Below the pieces are notes generated by a model, which was not told where the DNA came from, ran no database searches, and was given only the letters and a program-made list of their open reading frames with translations. From contig NZ_JAELXS010000003.1 in NCBI RefSeq assembly GCF_016427505.1, positions 1-64,000 on the forward strand: 64,000 nucleotides of DNA, read 5' to 3'. Both the position numbers and the translations under genes were made by a program. Positions 46,565 to 56,748 of this stretch are shown here, one piece after another (the stretch's first letter is position 1; every line of letters starts with the position of its first letter). The DNA is from Sphingomonas mollis (GTDB lineage Bacteria; Pseudomonadota; Alphaproteobacteria; Sphingomonadales; Sphingomonadaceae).

Positions 46565-48457
46565 TCAGGCGGCGCGCAGGGTCGCGATGATGCGCCCGCA
46601 TTCGGCTTGCAGCGTTTCGGCGCGGTGGCGCACCTCGGCACCGATCTCGCGCGTCAGGTTCGCGGTTTCGGTCGATCCCTGAAACGACCGGGCGATCGCG
46701 GCGATCGCGTCGTTCAGGCTGGCGGTGCTGTCGTCGATCGATCCGATCACGTCGCGGATGTCGCCGCTCGCCCGCTGCTGGCGGGCGACCATCGCCGATG
46801 TCTCGCGCGCCGAATCCGCCAGCGTGCCGATGGCGCGGTGGAGATCGTCGACCAGCACGACGGCGGAGCCTGTCGCCGCCTCGATCCCGTCGATCCGCGT
46901 GGCGATATCGCCGGTCGTCCGCTTGGTTTCGGCGGCCAGACTCTTCACCTCCTGCGCCACCACCGCGAAGCCGCGGCCGGCATCGCCCGCCCGCGCCGCC
47001 TCGATCGTGGCGTTCAGCGCGAGCAGGTTGGTCTGACGGCTGAGATCGGCGATCCGCTGGGCCGCATGATCGATCGCATCGACGCTCATCGCCAGCGTCT
47101 CGTTCGCAGTGCGCGCGGCGGCGGATTGCGCGGCGGCGCCCAGCGTCAGGTCGGCGGCCCGTTGCGCCTCGGTGCCGATGCGTTGGATCGTGTCGGCCAG
47201 ATCGCCCATCGTATCGACAATCGCGTGGACGGCGGTGGCGGTCGCCTGGGCACGGTCGCGTGCTGTCTCCGCCTCGGATTGCTGGCCGCGCACGGTCGAC
47301 AGCGTGCGGTCGGCGCTGGTGTCCAGATCGGTCGCCGCATCAAGCAGGCGCGTCGCCAGTGCGGCGATCGATCGTTCCAGCGTCGCCGCAACCTGATGCG
47401 CGGCGGTCCGCATCTGGATGCGGTGACGGGTTTCCTCGTCCGCGCGCGCCTGCGCCAGCTTTTCGGTATCGCGGCGCGCCTGTTGCGCCTCGGCCAGCGC
47501 ATCCTCGGCGGTGCGGCGCGCCGCCTGTTGCGCCTCCGCCGCGCCCAGCGCGCTGGCGCTCGCCGCCTCCAGCGTGGCACCGGTGCGCACGACGCGGGCG
47601 ATCAGGATGCCGGCGATCAACAGGAAACAGCCGGCACAGGCCAGCGTGATCGGCAGGATGCGGCCGAACGACATGCGCCCCGGCAACACCTGCGGCCAGA
47701 CGAGGGTGCCGATGCGGCCGCCATGGGCATCGGCGATAATCAGGCTGTCCAGCCCCCCGGCGATCGCCCCCGCCCGTTGCCACCGGATCGGCGGCAGGGT
47801 GAAGGCGGTCGCCCAGTTGCGCAGGACGCGCTCGTCTAGCCGGTCGATGTTGACGATGGCCCGCCATTGCTCGTCCGGCCCGACGCGATCGAAGCGTTCG
47901 GACACGATCGGCATCGCCGCGATCAGCATGGGTTGGCCCCGCACCAGTCCCGGCAGGATCGCTGCCGTCCGCGCGGCGCGCGCCGCCGCCTCGGTGGCCG
48001 GCATCCGCGCCAGCAGCGCCCGGATCGTCGCCACCGGCACCAACTGGTCGAGCGGCGGTGCCGGCGCCCCGCCGGCAAAGCGCGCGAACAGCGTCCGGCC
48101 GCGGCGATCGATCACGAAGCTGTGCTGTTGGTGGCCGACCAGATTGGACGCCGCCCACCGATGATCGAATACGCCGTACACATGGTCGGCGGCATCATCC
48201 CAATGCGCGGTCGCCAACGTCGATTCGCTCAGGTTGCCGCGTTCATGCTCCAGCGCCCCGACCACCGTGGCGCGGGTCCGTGCCACGGCGTCCTGATCCA
48301 TCTGGCCGATCAGGAACGTGATGACCGCTACGCAACTGACGATGGCCGTGACGATCAGCGCGATCAGCAGGCGCAACATCGACCGGCTCGTCGCGGTCAG
48401 CCGCCACGGCATCCAGTCGGTCGGCCGGCGAAACACCGATAGGATCTGCCCCTGCAT
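46565..48457 (-). CDS. Membrane methyl-accepting chemotaxis protein with CHASE4-like sensor
   Basis: A 630-residue transmembrane chemoreceptor: first helix about 28-50, a periplasmic CHASE4-type domain ([39 protein letters not shown]), second helix near 268-290, a coiled coil and the MCP tip [20 protein letters not shown] followed by [17 protein letters not shown]. No chemotaxis kinase genes are nearby. The tip sequence is almost identical to that of the soluble receptor at 26986. Confidence 0.9.
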   Translation of the reverse strand: MQGQILSVFRRPTDWMPWRLTATSRSMLRLLIALIVTAIVSCVAVITFLIGQMDQDAVARTRATVVGALEHERGNLSESTLATAHWDDAADHVYGVFDHRWAASNLVGHQQHSFVIDRRGRTLFARFAGGAPAPPLDQLVPVATIRALLARMPATEAAARAARTAAILPGLVRGQPMLIAAMPIVSERFDRVGPDEQWRAIVNIDRLDERVLRNWATAFTLPPIRWQRAGAIAGGLDSLIIADAHGGRIGTLVWPQVLPGRMSFGRILPITLACAGCFLLIAGILIARVVRTGATLEAASASALGAAEAQQAARRTAEDALAEAQQARRDTEKLAQARADEETRHRIQMRTAAHQVAATLERSIAALATRLLDAATDLDTSADRTLSTVRGQQSEAETARDRAQATATAVHAIVDTMGDLADTIQRIGTEAQRAADLTLGAAAQSAAARTANETLAMSVDAIDHAAQRIADLSRQTNLLALNATIEAARAGDAGRGFAVVAQEVKSLAAETKRTTGDIATRIDGIEAATGSAVVLVDDLHRAIGTLADSARETSAMVARQQRASGDIRDVIGSIDDSTASLNDAIAAIARSFQGSTETANLTREIGAEVRHRAETLQAECGRIIATLRAA

Positions 48458-48513
48458 GGCTGACGTGTATTGCCGGCCATGCTGAACATCCCGTTAAACA
48501 ACCATAGCGACGT

Positions 48514-48903
48514 TTAAACGCCGGGTTTGCGATTGCCGAACAGCCGGCCGAGCAGTTGTTCGGCCGCCTGCCCGATCGCCTGCGCCACCGCCTGCGGATC
48601 GGGATCGCCCGTCGCACCCGGCGGCGGCGGGGGAGGGGGCGGCGTATCCGGCCGGGGCGGTACGGGAGGAACCGGCGGCACAGGCGGCACGGGCGCCGGC
48701 CGGGTCAGCGCCGCGCTGGCCGCCGCCGCCGCCATCGTCAGGCCCGCCGCCAGCATCTGCCGTCCCTCCGGGCTGGCCGCGTGACGCACCAATGCCGCGG
48801 CGATCCCCGCCGCCTGACCGGCGTTGCTCTTCATGCCCTCGCCGCACGCCTCGTACGCCGCCCGTGCCTCGCGCTCTTTCCGCTTCTGCTTCTTCTTGCC
48901 CAT
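48514..48903 (-). CDS. Hypothetical protein with Pro-rich linker
   Basis: A 129-residue protein: a Lys/Arg-rich start (MGKKKQKRKEREARAAYEAC), an Ala-rich helical middle and a VPPVPP / PPPPPPPP linker, then a short helix ending LLGRLFGNRKPGV. No family recognised. It is divergent from uvrA. Start at the ATG giving MGKKKQ; the frame extends upstream without support. Confidence 0.6.
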   Translation of the reverse strand: MGKKKQKRKEREARAAYEACGEGMKSNAGQAAGIAAALVRHAASPEGRQMLAAGLTMAAAAASAALTRPAPVPPVPPVPPVPPRPDTPPPPPPPPGATGDPDPQAVAQAIGQAAEQLLGRLFGNRKPGV

Positions 48904-49034
48904 ATCCGCCTCACGTGCCGTATTCAGGTAATACACATGGGCGTCGCCATCGCCGGCGACAAGAGGGCACGATCGCATCGGAACCTCGCAACCGTCACCA
49001 TGCGTTCCTATCTGGCACTCTGGTTTCCCGTTCG

Positions 49035-49049
49035 GAACGGAAGTAGAAC
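49035..49049 (+). promoter_or_regulatory. LexA (SOS) box upstream of uvrA
   Basis: GAAC-N7-GAAC (equivalent to GTTC-N7-GTTC on the other strand), the LexA operator of alphaproteobacteria. It ends only 6 bases before the uvrA ATG, overlapping the GGAAG ribosome-site region. Binding there would block transcription start or elongation. Confidence 0.85.
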
Positions 49050-49055
49050 ACCTTC

Positions 49056-51968
<2,913 letters not shown>

Positions 51969-52027
51969 CGCCACATCGCCCCTAACTGCTCGGCGCGCTG
52001 GAACTGCTCGCCCGGCTGAACGAGGCG

Positions 52028-52516
52028 ATGCTGCGTCGTGGACTGCCCCGCCCCATTCTGGTCGGCGGGGCCGCTGCGGAATATTTCTCCGGCAGTGCCT
52101 TGATGACGGGAGACATAGATCTGACCTCGCCCGTCCAGCCGGAGCTAGAAGAAGAGTTGATCCGTCTGGGCTTCACCAAGCCCGATGGAATCGGTCACAC
52201 CACCCTCGGCTGGATTCACCCCGAGTTACGGCTGGGGTTCGAGGTGGTTGCGGGCACGCCGATGGATGGAACGGTGGATTACCGCCGGCTGTTGCTCGTG
52301 GAGGGGATCGCCGGGGATGCCGGCTTTGCCGTCATCCCGATCGAAGACCTGATTGCCGACCGCATGGGTCAATATGCATCGGGCACCGCGCCGGAGATGC
52401 GCGAACAGGCCCGCATCCTGTTCCAGCTTCACCCCGATCTCGACATGGAGTATCTGGAGCGCCGTATCCGGCAGGAAACGGGAAACGATCATGGCATCGC
52501 CGACCTCGACGACTGA
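52028..52516 (+). CDS. Nucleotidyltransferase-like protein (possible toxin-antitoxin component)
   Basis: A 162-residue protein. LVGGAAAEYFSGSALMTGDIDL has the Gly-containing strand and Asp pair of the DNA polymerase beta-type nucleotidyltransferase fold seen in AbiEii/DUF6036-type proteins. DLIADRMGQYASG and the ARILFQLHPDLDMEYLERR helix match the later part of such proteins. It is shorter than AbiEii. The frame is open upstream to 51985 without an ATG. It overlaps the next small gene by 26 bases. Toxin function is inferred. Confidence 0.7.
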   Translation: MLRRGLPRPILVGGAAAEYFSGSALMTGDIDLTSPVQPELEEELIRLGFTKPDGIGHTTLGWIHPELRLGFEVVAGTPMDGTVDYRRLLLVEGIAGDAGFAVIPIEDLIADRMGQYASGTAPEMREQARILFQLHPDLDMEYLERRIRQETGNDHGIADLDD

Positions 52517-52691
52517 AGAGCATCAGCCCTGGGCCGGTCGCGTGATCCGGCACGACGATTTTGCGAAAACATTGCAGGCGCGTCGTGAAACCCTTGGTGA
52601 ACCCAATATGCCCCGTAATGCCGGCAGCCGCCGCACCCTGAGTAAGGTGGCCCTGCTAACTGCGATCAAGGATGTGGGCGGGGATTGGTAA
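52491..52691 (+). CDS. Small partner protein of the nucleotidyltransferase-like gene
   Basis: A 66-residue acidic/basic protein ending NAGSRRTLSKVALLTAI followed by KDVGGDW. It overlaps the end of the preceding gene and is co-transcribed. No DNA-binding motif is obvious. Its size and coupling are like an antitoxin or accessory factor, but this is inference. Confidence 0.6.
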   Translation: MASPTSTTEEHQPWAGRVIRHDDFAKTLQARRETLGEPNMPRNAGSRRTLSKVALLTAIKDVGGDW

Positions 52692-52772
52692 GGCGAAAGT
52701 AAAAAGGACGAGCCTGTAGTTAAGGTTGAATGAGCATCGCTAGTTCTTTTGCGGTATCGCTTGGGCGTTTGA

Positions 52773-53102
52773 TTATGTCCGAATGCACGTGAAGGTTGCG
52801 CCGCTTACGGCAGTCGTGCCATTTTCCGCAACGCTTTGTGATCCGCCCCTACCACCCCTGCCACCCTCGCGAAACTTCACGAGCACGTCGGGGTCCAGCC
52901 GCAACGTCACCTGACTTTTCGCTCGCTCACACAACGGCGGACTTCCACGAACGACGCCATTCGGCCCCAGATAACCGGTGGCAGGACGGATTACCTTGCT
53001 GCCGACCGCCAACGCCGCAACGTCTAGCATCTCGTCGGTCAGTTCCGGCGCACCATCAGGGTCAACCCAATCGCTGCCGGTAGCGCGCTCGCTCTCTGCC
53101 AT
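52773..53102 (-). pseudogene. brnA: brnA antitoxin gene, C-terminus frameshifted
   Basis: The first 80 residues are clearly BrnA: DGAPELTDEMLDVAALAVGS, KVIRPATG and the ribbon-helix-helix KSQVTLRLDPDVLVKFREGG. After that the frame degenerates into low-complexity sequence. The expected tail (GWQ-RIN-ALRKM-) is still readable in the other two frames (GRITKR and then ALRKMARLP), showing at least two small indels. BrnA would normally bind DNA and neutralise BrnT. Confidence 0.78.
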
Positions 53103-53332
53103 TGGCCTTCCTCATCGATATCACGCGACGGCCGATCCGTTTCCGTCCAGATCACCGCTAACAGTCGGTTGTGCAGCGATCCGTATGTGGTGAAGCGGGG
53201 TTACGGATACGCAAACCGGCCATCTTCGAACGTGAACATCGGCCCGGCGAACACCATGTCGGCATCCGCAAAATCCAGTCTGCGTCCCTTCAGTTTCTGG
53301 TCACGCTGGACGGGATCGAAGCTGATTTCCAC
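53083..53332 (-). pseudogene. brnT: brnT toxin gene, broken by frameshifts
   Basis: From a GTG at 53332 the frame reads MEISFDPVQRDQKLKGRRLD, then FADADMVFAGPMFTFEDGRF, as in BrnT, and stops at 53201-53203. The family continues in a second frame (RFTTYGSLHNRLLAVIWTET) and then a third (VISMRKANGRERA), running into the brnA start. So the RNase toxin is inactivated by two frameshifts while keeping most of its length, which implies recent decay. Confidence 0.75.
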
Positions 53333-53401
53333 GCCAATAATACGTAACTACCAAAAAGGGGGCGTAAACGGCTCTCGCGCCGGGCATAATTGACCCTGAA
53401 G

Positions 53402-53437
53402 AAAAAGGGCGCAGCCACCTTATGGCAGCCGCGCCCT
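53402..53437 (-). terminator. Intrinsic terminator for the 53496-53837 gene
   Basis: AGGGCGC and GCGCCCT arms (53406-53437) form a hairpin of seven perfect pairs plus two after a mismatch. Read on the minus strand it is followed by TTTTTCTTC. It lies 59 bases after the stop of the minus-strand gene at 53496. Confidence 0.72.
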
Positions 53438-53495
53438 CGCTATTCAGTCCAATAACGACATCCGCGTCGACCGCGTCGTGCCACCGGTCAGCCGG

Positions 53496-53837
53496 TTACA
53501 TCGCCCGCGGTGGCGCCTGCATCTCCGGATGCATCTCGGCCATCTTTGCGCATTTCTTGTCCTTGGCCATTCGGTCCGCCGGCATCGCCTGACACTTCTT
53601 CATCGCGGCCATGTCCTTCTCCGACATCGGCGGCGCATCGGGCGTCGTCGCGGCGGGCGGGGTCATCGCGGCGGGGTCGGTGGCGGGCGTGGCGGGGTCG
53701 GGCATCTGGCCCGGCATCGGCTCGGCCGGGGCCGGCGGGGTGTTCGTCGGGGGCGGAGCGCCGGGGGCAGTCGTCTGCGCCATCGCGGCCGTTGTCGACA
53801 GCGCGAACGCCACCATCATCAGGGTCTTGCCGATCAT
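53496..53837 (-). CDS. Secreted Pro/Met-rich hypothetical protein
   Basis: A 113-residue periplasmic protein: signal peptide MIGKTLMMVAFALSTTAAMA, a Pro/Thr/Ala-rich middle, and a C-terminal part with KDMAAMKKCQAMPADRMAKD and KKCAKMAEMHPEMQ. The Met/Cys/His content could bind copper or another metal, but no family was recognised. GGAGAG precedes the ATG at 53837. Confidence 0.72.
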   Translation of the reverse strand: MIGKTLMMVAFALSTTAAMAQTTAPGAPPPTNTPPAPAEPMPGQMPDPATPATDPAAMTPPAATTPDAPPMSEKDMAAMKKCQAMPADRMAKDKKCAKMAEMHPEMQAPPRAM

Positions 53838-54135
53838 GTCATTCTCTCCTGTACGGGACCAGGAGCAGCGCTCGATGCAGTCGCGGTATCGCTCATGCGG
53901 CCGGATCGGGCGATTACCCGGTCTAGTGGTGGCAGAACCACCGGACGGCGGGCGGAGTTCCACGTCCGGCGCGGGCCGCACCTTGTGTTTATGGCCGTCT
54001 GCGCCCATATCGGGGGTGCTACAGTCGCATATCGACGGTCTACGGCGCTTTGCGGCACCATCTTCCTTCTTTCCCTGCAGTTGGACGCAAGCGCGCGTCT
54101 CCACGTCGGGGATGCGCCAGAAGAAGGAATATCCC
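53838..54135. other. Divergent gap upstream of cspA-like gene
   Basis: About 300 bases without a supportable gene. It holds the promoter of the minus-strand secreted protein and a long leader region for the cold-shock gene, as expected for CspA-type mRNAs, but no promoter pair or defined fold was assigned. Confidence 0.45.
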
Positions 54136-54348
54136 ATGAGCCAGCTAGGCACCGTCAAGTTCTTCAACGCCGACAAGGGCTATGGCTTCATCGCGCCGGA
54201 CAATGGCGGCACCGACGCCTTCGTCCACATCTCGGCCGTCGAGCGCGCCGGCATGGTCACGCTGAACCAGAACCAGCGCGTCGGCTATGAGCTGGAAGAG
54301 GATCGCCGGGGCAAGATGGCCGCGGTGAACCTGCAGCCCGCCGAATAA
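54136..54348 (+). CDS. Cold-shock protein (CspA family)
   Basis: A 70-residue single CSD protein: GTVKFFNADKGYGFIAPDNG contains RNP1 and DAFVHISAV contains RNP2. It binds single-stranded RNA/DNA as a chaperone. AGAAGGA precedes the ATG. A strong intrinsic terminator follows 8 bases after its stop. Confidence 0.96.
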   Translation: MSQLGTVKFFNADKGYGFIAPDNGGTDAFVHISAVERAGMVTLNQNQRVGYELEEDRRGKMAAVNLQPAE

Positions 54349-54356
54349 TCGATCTG

Positions 54357-54385
54357 CGGCGGCCCTTACCGGGGCCGCCGTTTTT
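54357..54385 (+). terminator. Intrinsic terminator after cspA-like gene
   Basis: CGGCGGCCC-TTACC-GGGGCCGCCG hairpin directly followed by TTTTT. Position right after the stop codon makes this a clear Rho-independent terminator. Confidence 0.9.
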
Positions 54386-54436
54386 CGTTGGGGCTTCGCC
54401 AGCCCGTCACCTGCCAGCCTCCCCAAGGAGTCGCTC

Positions 54437-54622
54437 ATGTCCGAAGCCGCCCTCTTCCGCGCCCGTGCCGACCAGGAATCCGCCAACGCCGCGGCTGCCT
54501 CGCTCGAAAACGTCCGTGACCGCGCCGAGCGTGCCGCCAAGGCATGGAGCGCGATGGCCGACCGGGCCGAACAGACACTCGCGATGCGCGAACGTCGCGA
54601 AGCCGCCCGCACCGCCGCCTGA
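54437..54622 (+). CDS. Small helical hypothetical protein
   Basis: A 61-residue protein, almost all helical and rich in Ala, Arg and Glu (RARADQESANAAAASLENV, RDRAERAAKAWSAMADR). Possibly a coiled-coil small stress protein; no family recognised. A perfect AAGGAG precedes the ATG at a good distance, which supports that it is translated. Confidence 0.7.
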   Translation: MSEAALFRARADQESANAAAASLENVRDRAERAAKAWSAMADRAEQTLAMRERREAARTAA

Positions 54623-54681
54623 ACCCTGTCGGGGAGGGGGCAGCGATCACGCGCCCCCTGCCACGACCCACACCGCCCGCG

Positions 54682-54706
54682 GGAACGCGAGGCGCGCCGC
54701 ACCGTT
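54682..54706 (+). promoter_or_regulatory. EcfG-type (general stress) promoter
   Basis: GGAAC-N16-CGTT, the consensus recognised by EcfG sigma factors of alphaproteobacteria, ending 35 bases before the start of the next small gene. This implies induction by the PhyR-NepR-EcfG general stress response. Confidence 0.75.
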
Positions 54707-54741
54707 AAGCCCGTTCTTCCCATCTGGTGAAAGTTCAGGTC

Positions 54742-55062
54742 ATGGCCGCCAAGCGCAAACCCAAGAAACAACCGCCCAGGACGCTCGGCGTCTCGCTGCT
54801 GTCGGCCGGCGCCGCCGCGATCGGCCTGGGGGCCGCCGCCGTCGCGATCCTGTTCGCCGCCCGCAAGCGCCCCAATCCGGCCGAACACGCCGCCCCCGAT
54901 CTCGCTGTCGACGCGCCGCCCGTCACCATCCACACCCGCGCGCCCGAGGCGTTTCGCCCCGATCCCACTGAGCCCGTGCCGGCCGACGAGCGCGAATCAC
55001 TGCGTCCCGCGACCGGTCACGCCCCCGGCTTCGCCGCCGATCGCGGCACCACCGTCAACTAA
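54742..55062 (+). CDS. Small membrane-anchored hypothetical protein (stress-type)
   Basis: A 106-residue protein: a Lys-rich start (KRKPKKQPPR), one membrane helix (LLSAGAAAIGLGAAAVAILFA) and a hydrophilic C-terminal tail. No family recognised. The GGAAC-N16-CGTT promoter 35 bases upstream suggests general-stress control. An in-frame GTG at 54727 is an alternative start. Confidence 0.7.
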   Translation: MAAKRKPKKQPPRTLGVSLLSAGAAAIGLGAAAVAILFAARKRPNPAEHAAPDLAVDAPPVTIHTRAPEAFRPDPTEPVPADERESLRPATGHAPGFAADRGTTVN

Positions 55063-55092
55063 TCAGCATCCAATAACCGGAGTTACGAATTC

Positions 55093-55518
55093 ATGATTAC
55101 CCGCACCGCGTCCGCCCGCTACGAAGGTCTTGGCAAGGACGGCAAGGGTCATGTCAGCACCCAGTCCGGCGTGCTGAAGGACAACCAGTACGGCTTCAAT
55201 ACCCGCTTCGAAGACGGCGCCGGCACCAACCCGGAAGAACTCGTCGCCGCTGCCCATGCAAGCTGCTTCACCATGGCACTGTCCTTCGCGCTGGCCGGCG
55301 CCGGTTACAACGAAGGCACGCTCGACACGACCGCCGCCGTGAAGCTCGACAAGGAAGGTGAAGGCTTCAAGGTCTCGCGCTCCGATCTGAAACTGACCGC
55401 GACGATCCCCGGCATCGAGGAAGACGAGTTCCAGCGCATCGCCGCCGATGCCAAGGCGAACTGCCCCATCTCGAAGCTGCTCACCGCCGAGATCTCGCTG
55501 GAAGCGACGCTGAACTAA
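55093..55518 (+). CDS. osmC: OsmC family peroxiredoxin
   Basis: A 141-residue OsmC/Ohr-fold protein. The peroxidatic Cys58 lies in [13 protein letters not shown] and the resolving Cys124 in [11 protein letters not shown], both placed as in OsmC. It reduces organic hydroperoxides, usually with lipoyl or thioredoxin reductants. It starts 30 bases after the preceding stress-type gene, so the same EcfG-like promoter may serve it. Confidence 0.93.
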   Translation: MITRTASARYEGLGKDGKGHVSTQSGVLKDNQYGFNTRFEDGAGTNPEELVAAAHASCFTMALSFALAGAGYNEGTLDTTAAVKLDKEGEGFKVSRSDLKLTATIPGIEEDEFQRIAADAKANCPISKLLTAEISLEATLN

Positions 55519-55573
55519 GGCAACCGAACGGGCGGTCGCGCATTGGACAGCCACCATAACAGGAGAGGCCATC

Positions 55574-55987
55574 ATGCGTACCGCCCCGTTCACCCTGGCA
55601 ACCCTTGCCGCCGCCACGCTCCTAAGCGGTTGTGCCGGTGGCAATTACGGCCCCGACCGCCGGTACGCCAATTATCGCCAATACGATTATAACCGGGCCG
55701 ACCCTGCCTATGGCGGCTATTATGCCGACCGCTATTACGCCGATGGCCCCCGTTATCGCGAACGCCGCCTGTCGCAGCGCGACCGCGTCTATCGCGGCCA
55801 GAACGGCAATTATTACTGCCGCCGCCCGGATGGCACGACCGGTCTGCTCGTCGGTGCCGCCGCCGGCGGCGTCCTCGGCAACATCATCGCACCGGGTGGC
55901 TCGGAACTGCTCGGCACGCTGCTGGGGGCAGGCGCGGGTGCGCTGGTGGGTCGCTCGATCGACCGCAACAACGTGCGCTGCCGCTGA
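55574..55987 (+). CDS. Glycine-zipper 2TM lipoprotein
   Basis: A 137-residue lipoprotein: signal peptide with lipobox LLSGC (Cys19), a Tyr/Arg/Asp-rich region (DRRYANYRQYDYNRADP), and a glycine-zipper GLLVGAAAGGVLGNIIAPGG near 95-115. Such proteins (SlyB/17-kDa antigen type) sit in the outer membrane and are often stress-induced. CAGGAGAGG precedes the ATG. Confidence 0.85.
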   Translation: MRTAPFTLATLAAATLLSGCAGGNYGPDRRYANYRQYDYNRADPAYGGYYADRYYADGPRYRERRLSQRDRVYRGQNGNYYCRRPDGTTGLLVGAAAGGVLGNIIAPGGSELLGTLLGAGAGALVGRSIDRNNVRCR

Positions 55988-55994
55988 CGATCGT

Positions 55995-56031
55995 CGTTCA
56001 GGATTGGGCGATCGTTCGTTCCTGAACGAAC
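55995..56031. promoter_or_regulatory. Nested palindromes downstream of the glycine-zipper gene
   Basis: CGTTCAGGA (55995-56003) pairs with TCCTGAACG (56020-56028); the second half also belongs to a near-perfect palindrome, GTTCGTTC-CT-GAACGAAC (56014-56031). The first could be a terminator stem (no T-tract); the second looks like an operator, 115 bases before the next gene. Confidence 0.5.
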
Positions 56032-56146
56032 CTTCCGGCCGTGCGACACGCCGCGACACTTTCGCGGGGAAGTCGGGACAGGCCCGTTACAGACCGCTCC
56101 CATATCGGTGTCAGGCCGGCATCGGCCGACACCGGGAGCAATTATC

Positions 56147-56476
56147 ATGAAGATCATCGCCATCACCGCCGCCGCCCTCGGGCTGGCTACCGCGATCGTC
56201 CCCGCCGCTGCCAGCGCGCAAGGCAACTGGCGCCCGATCGTCCAGCGTCAGGCGAATCTCGACCAGCGGATCGATCAGGGCATCCGCAGCGGCCGGCTGA
56301 ACCGCCCCGAAGCGCGCCGTATCCAGATGGAGTTCCGCCAGCTGAACCAGCTGGAGAACCGCTATCGCCGATCGAATGGCCTCAGCATCAGCGAACGCCG
56401 CGATCTCGACCGCCGCTACGACGCGCTCAGCGCCCGCGTGCGGTACGAGAAGAACGACCGCCAGCATCGCCGGTGA
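56147..56476 (+). CDS. Secreted basic hypothetical protein
   Basis: A 109-residue periplasmic protein: signal peptide MKIIAITAAALGLATAIVPA with cleavage near ASAQ, then a highly basic helical body with two related stretches (RQANLDQRIDQGIRSGRLNR and ERRDLDRRYDALSARVRYEK). The GRLNRPEARRIQMEFRQLNQ block is common in small sphingomonad envelope proteins of unknown function. GGGAGC precedes the ATG. Confidence 0.75.
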   Translation: MKIIAITAAALGLATAIVPAAASAQGNWRPIVQRQANLDQRIDQGIRSGRLNRPEARRIQMEFRQLNQLENRYRRSNGLSISERRDLDRRYDALSARVRYEKNDRQHRR

Positions 56477-56501
56477 GGGTAGATGGGAATCGATCCTAAC
56501 C

Positions 56502-56594
56502 CCGTTCGGCCTGAGCGGAGTCGAAGGCTGTCCTGAGCTACGCCGAAGGGGCTACCTCTCCATTTGGTGCTTCGACTTCGCTCAGCACGAACGG
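56502..56594. repeat. Dispersed palindromic repeat, family B copy 2
   Basis: About 93 bases (CCGTTCGGCCTGAGCGGAG to CAGCACGAACGG). Its reverse complement matches the element at 31146-31238. Confidence 0.87.
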
Positions 56595-56629
56595 GTAAGG
56601 ACGGGAGTAACGCCTGATTAACTCAACCC

Positions 56630-56704
56630 GTCGTTGCGAGCGTAGCGAAGCAATCCAGTGCCCCACGCGCGGCCCTGGATTGCTTCGCTACGCTCGCAAC
56701 GACG
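56630..56704. repeat. Dispersed palindromic repeat, family C copy 2
   Basis: About 75 bases: GTCGTTGCGAGCGTAGCGAA to CGCTCGCAACGACG, with ATCCAG/CTGGAT inside. Same family as 45124-45197. With the family B copy it fills most of the gap before the M16 peptidase gene, which holds no gene. Confidence 0.88.
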
Positions 56705-56748
56705 AACTCGCTCAGTATTTACCGAAACGGTCTGAGGTAATCCTCACA

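Noticed and set aside
48985..49010. Possible EcfG promoter before uvrA (GGAAC ... CGTT)
   Set aside because: Spacing is 18 bases, outside the 16-17 expected; the LexA box explains regulation better.
53169..53393. Plus-strand 74-codon frame
   Set aside because: It is the antisense of the brnT remnant.
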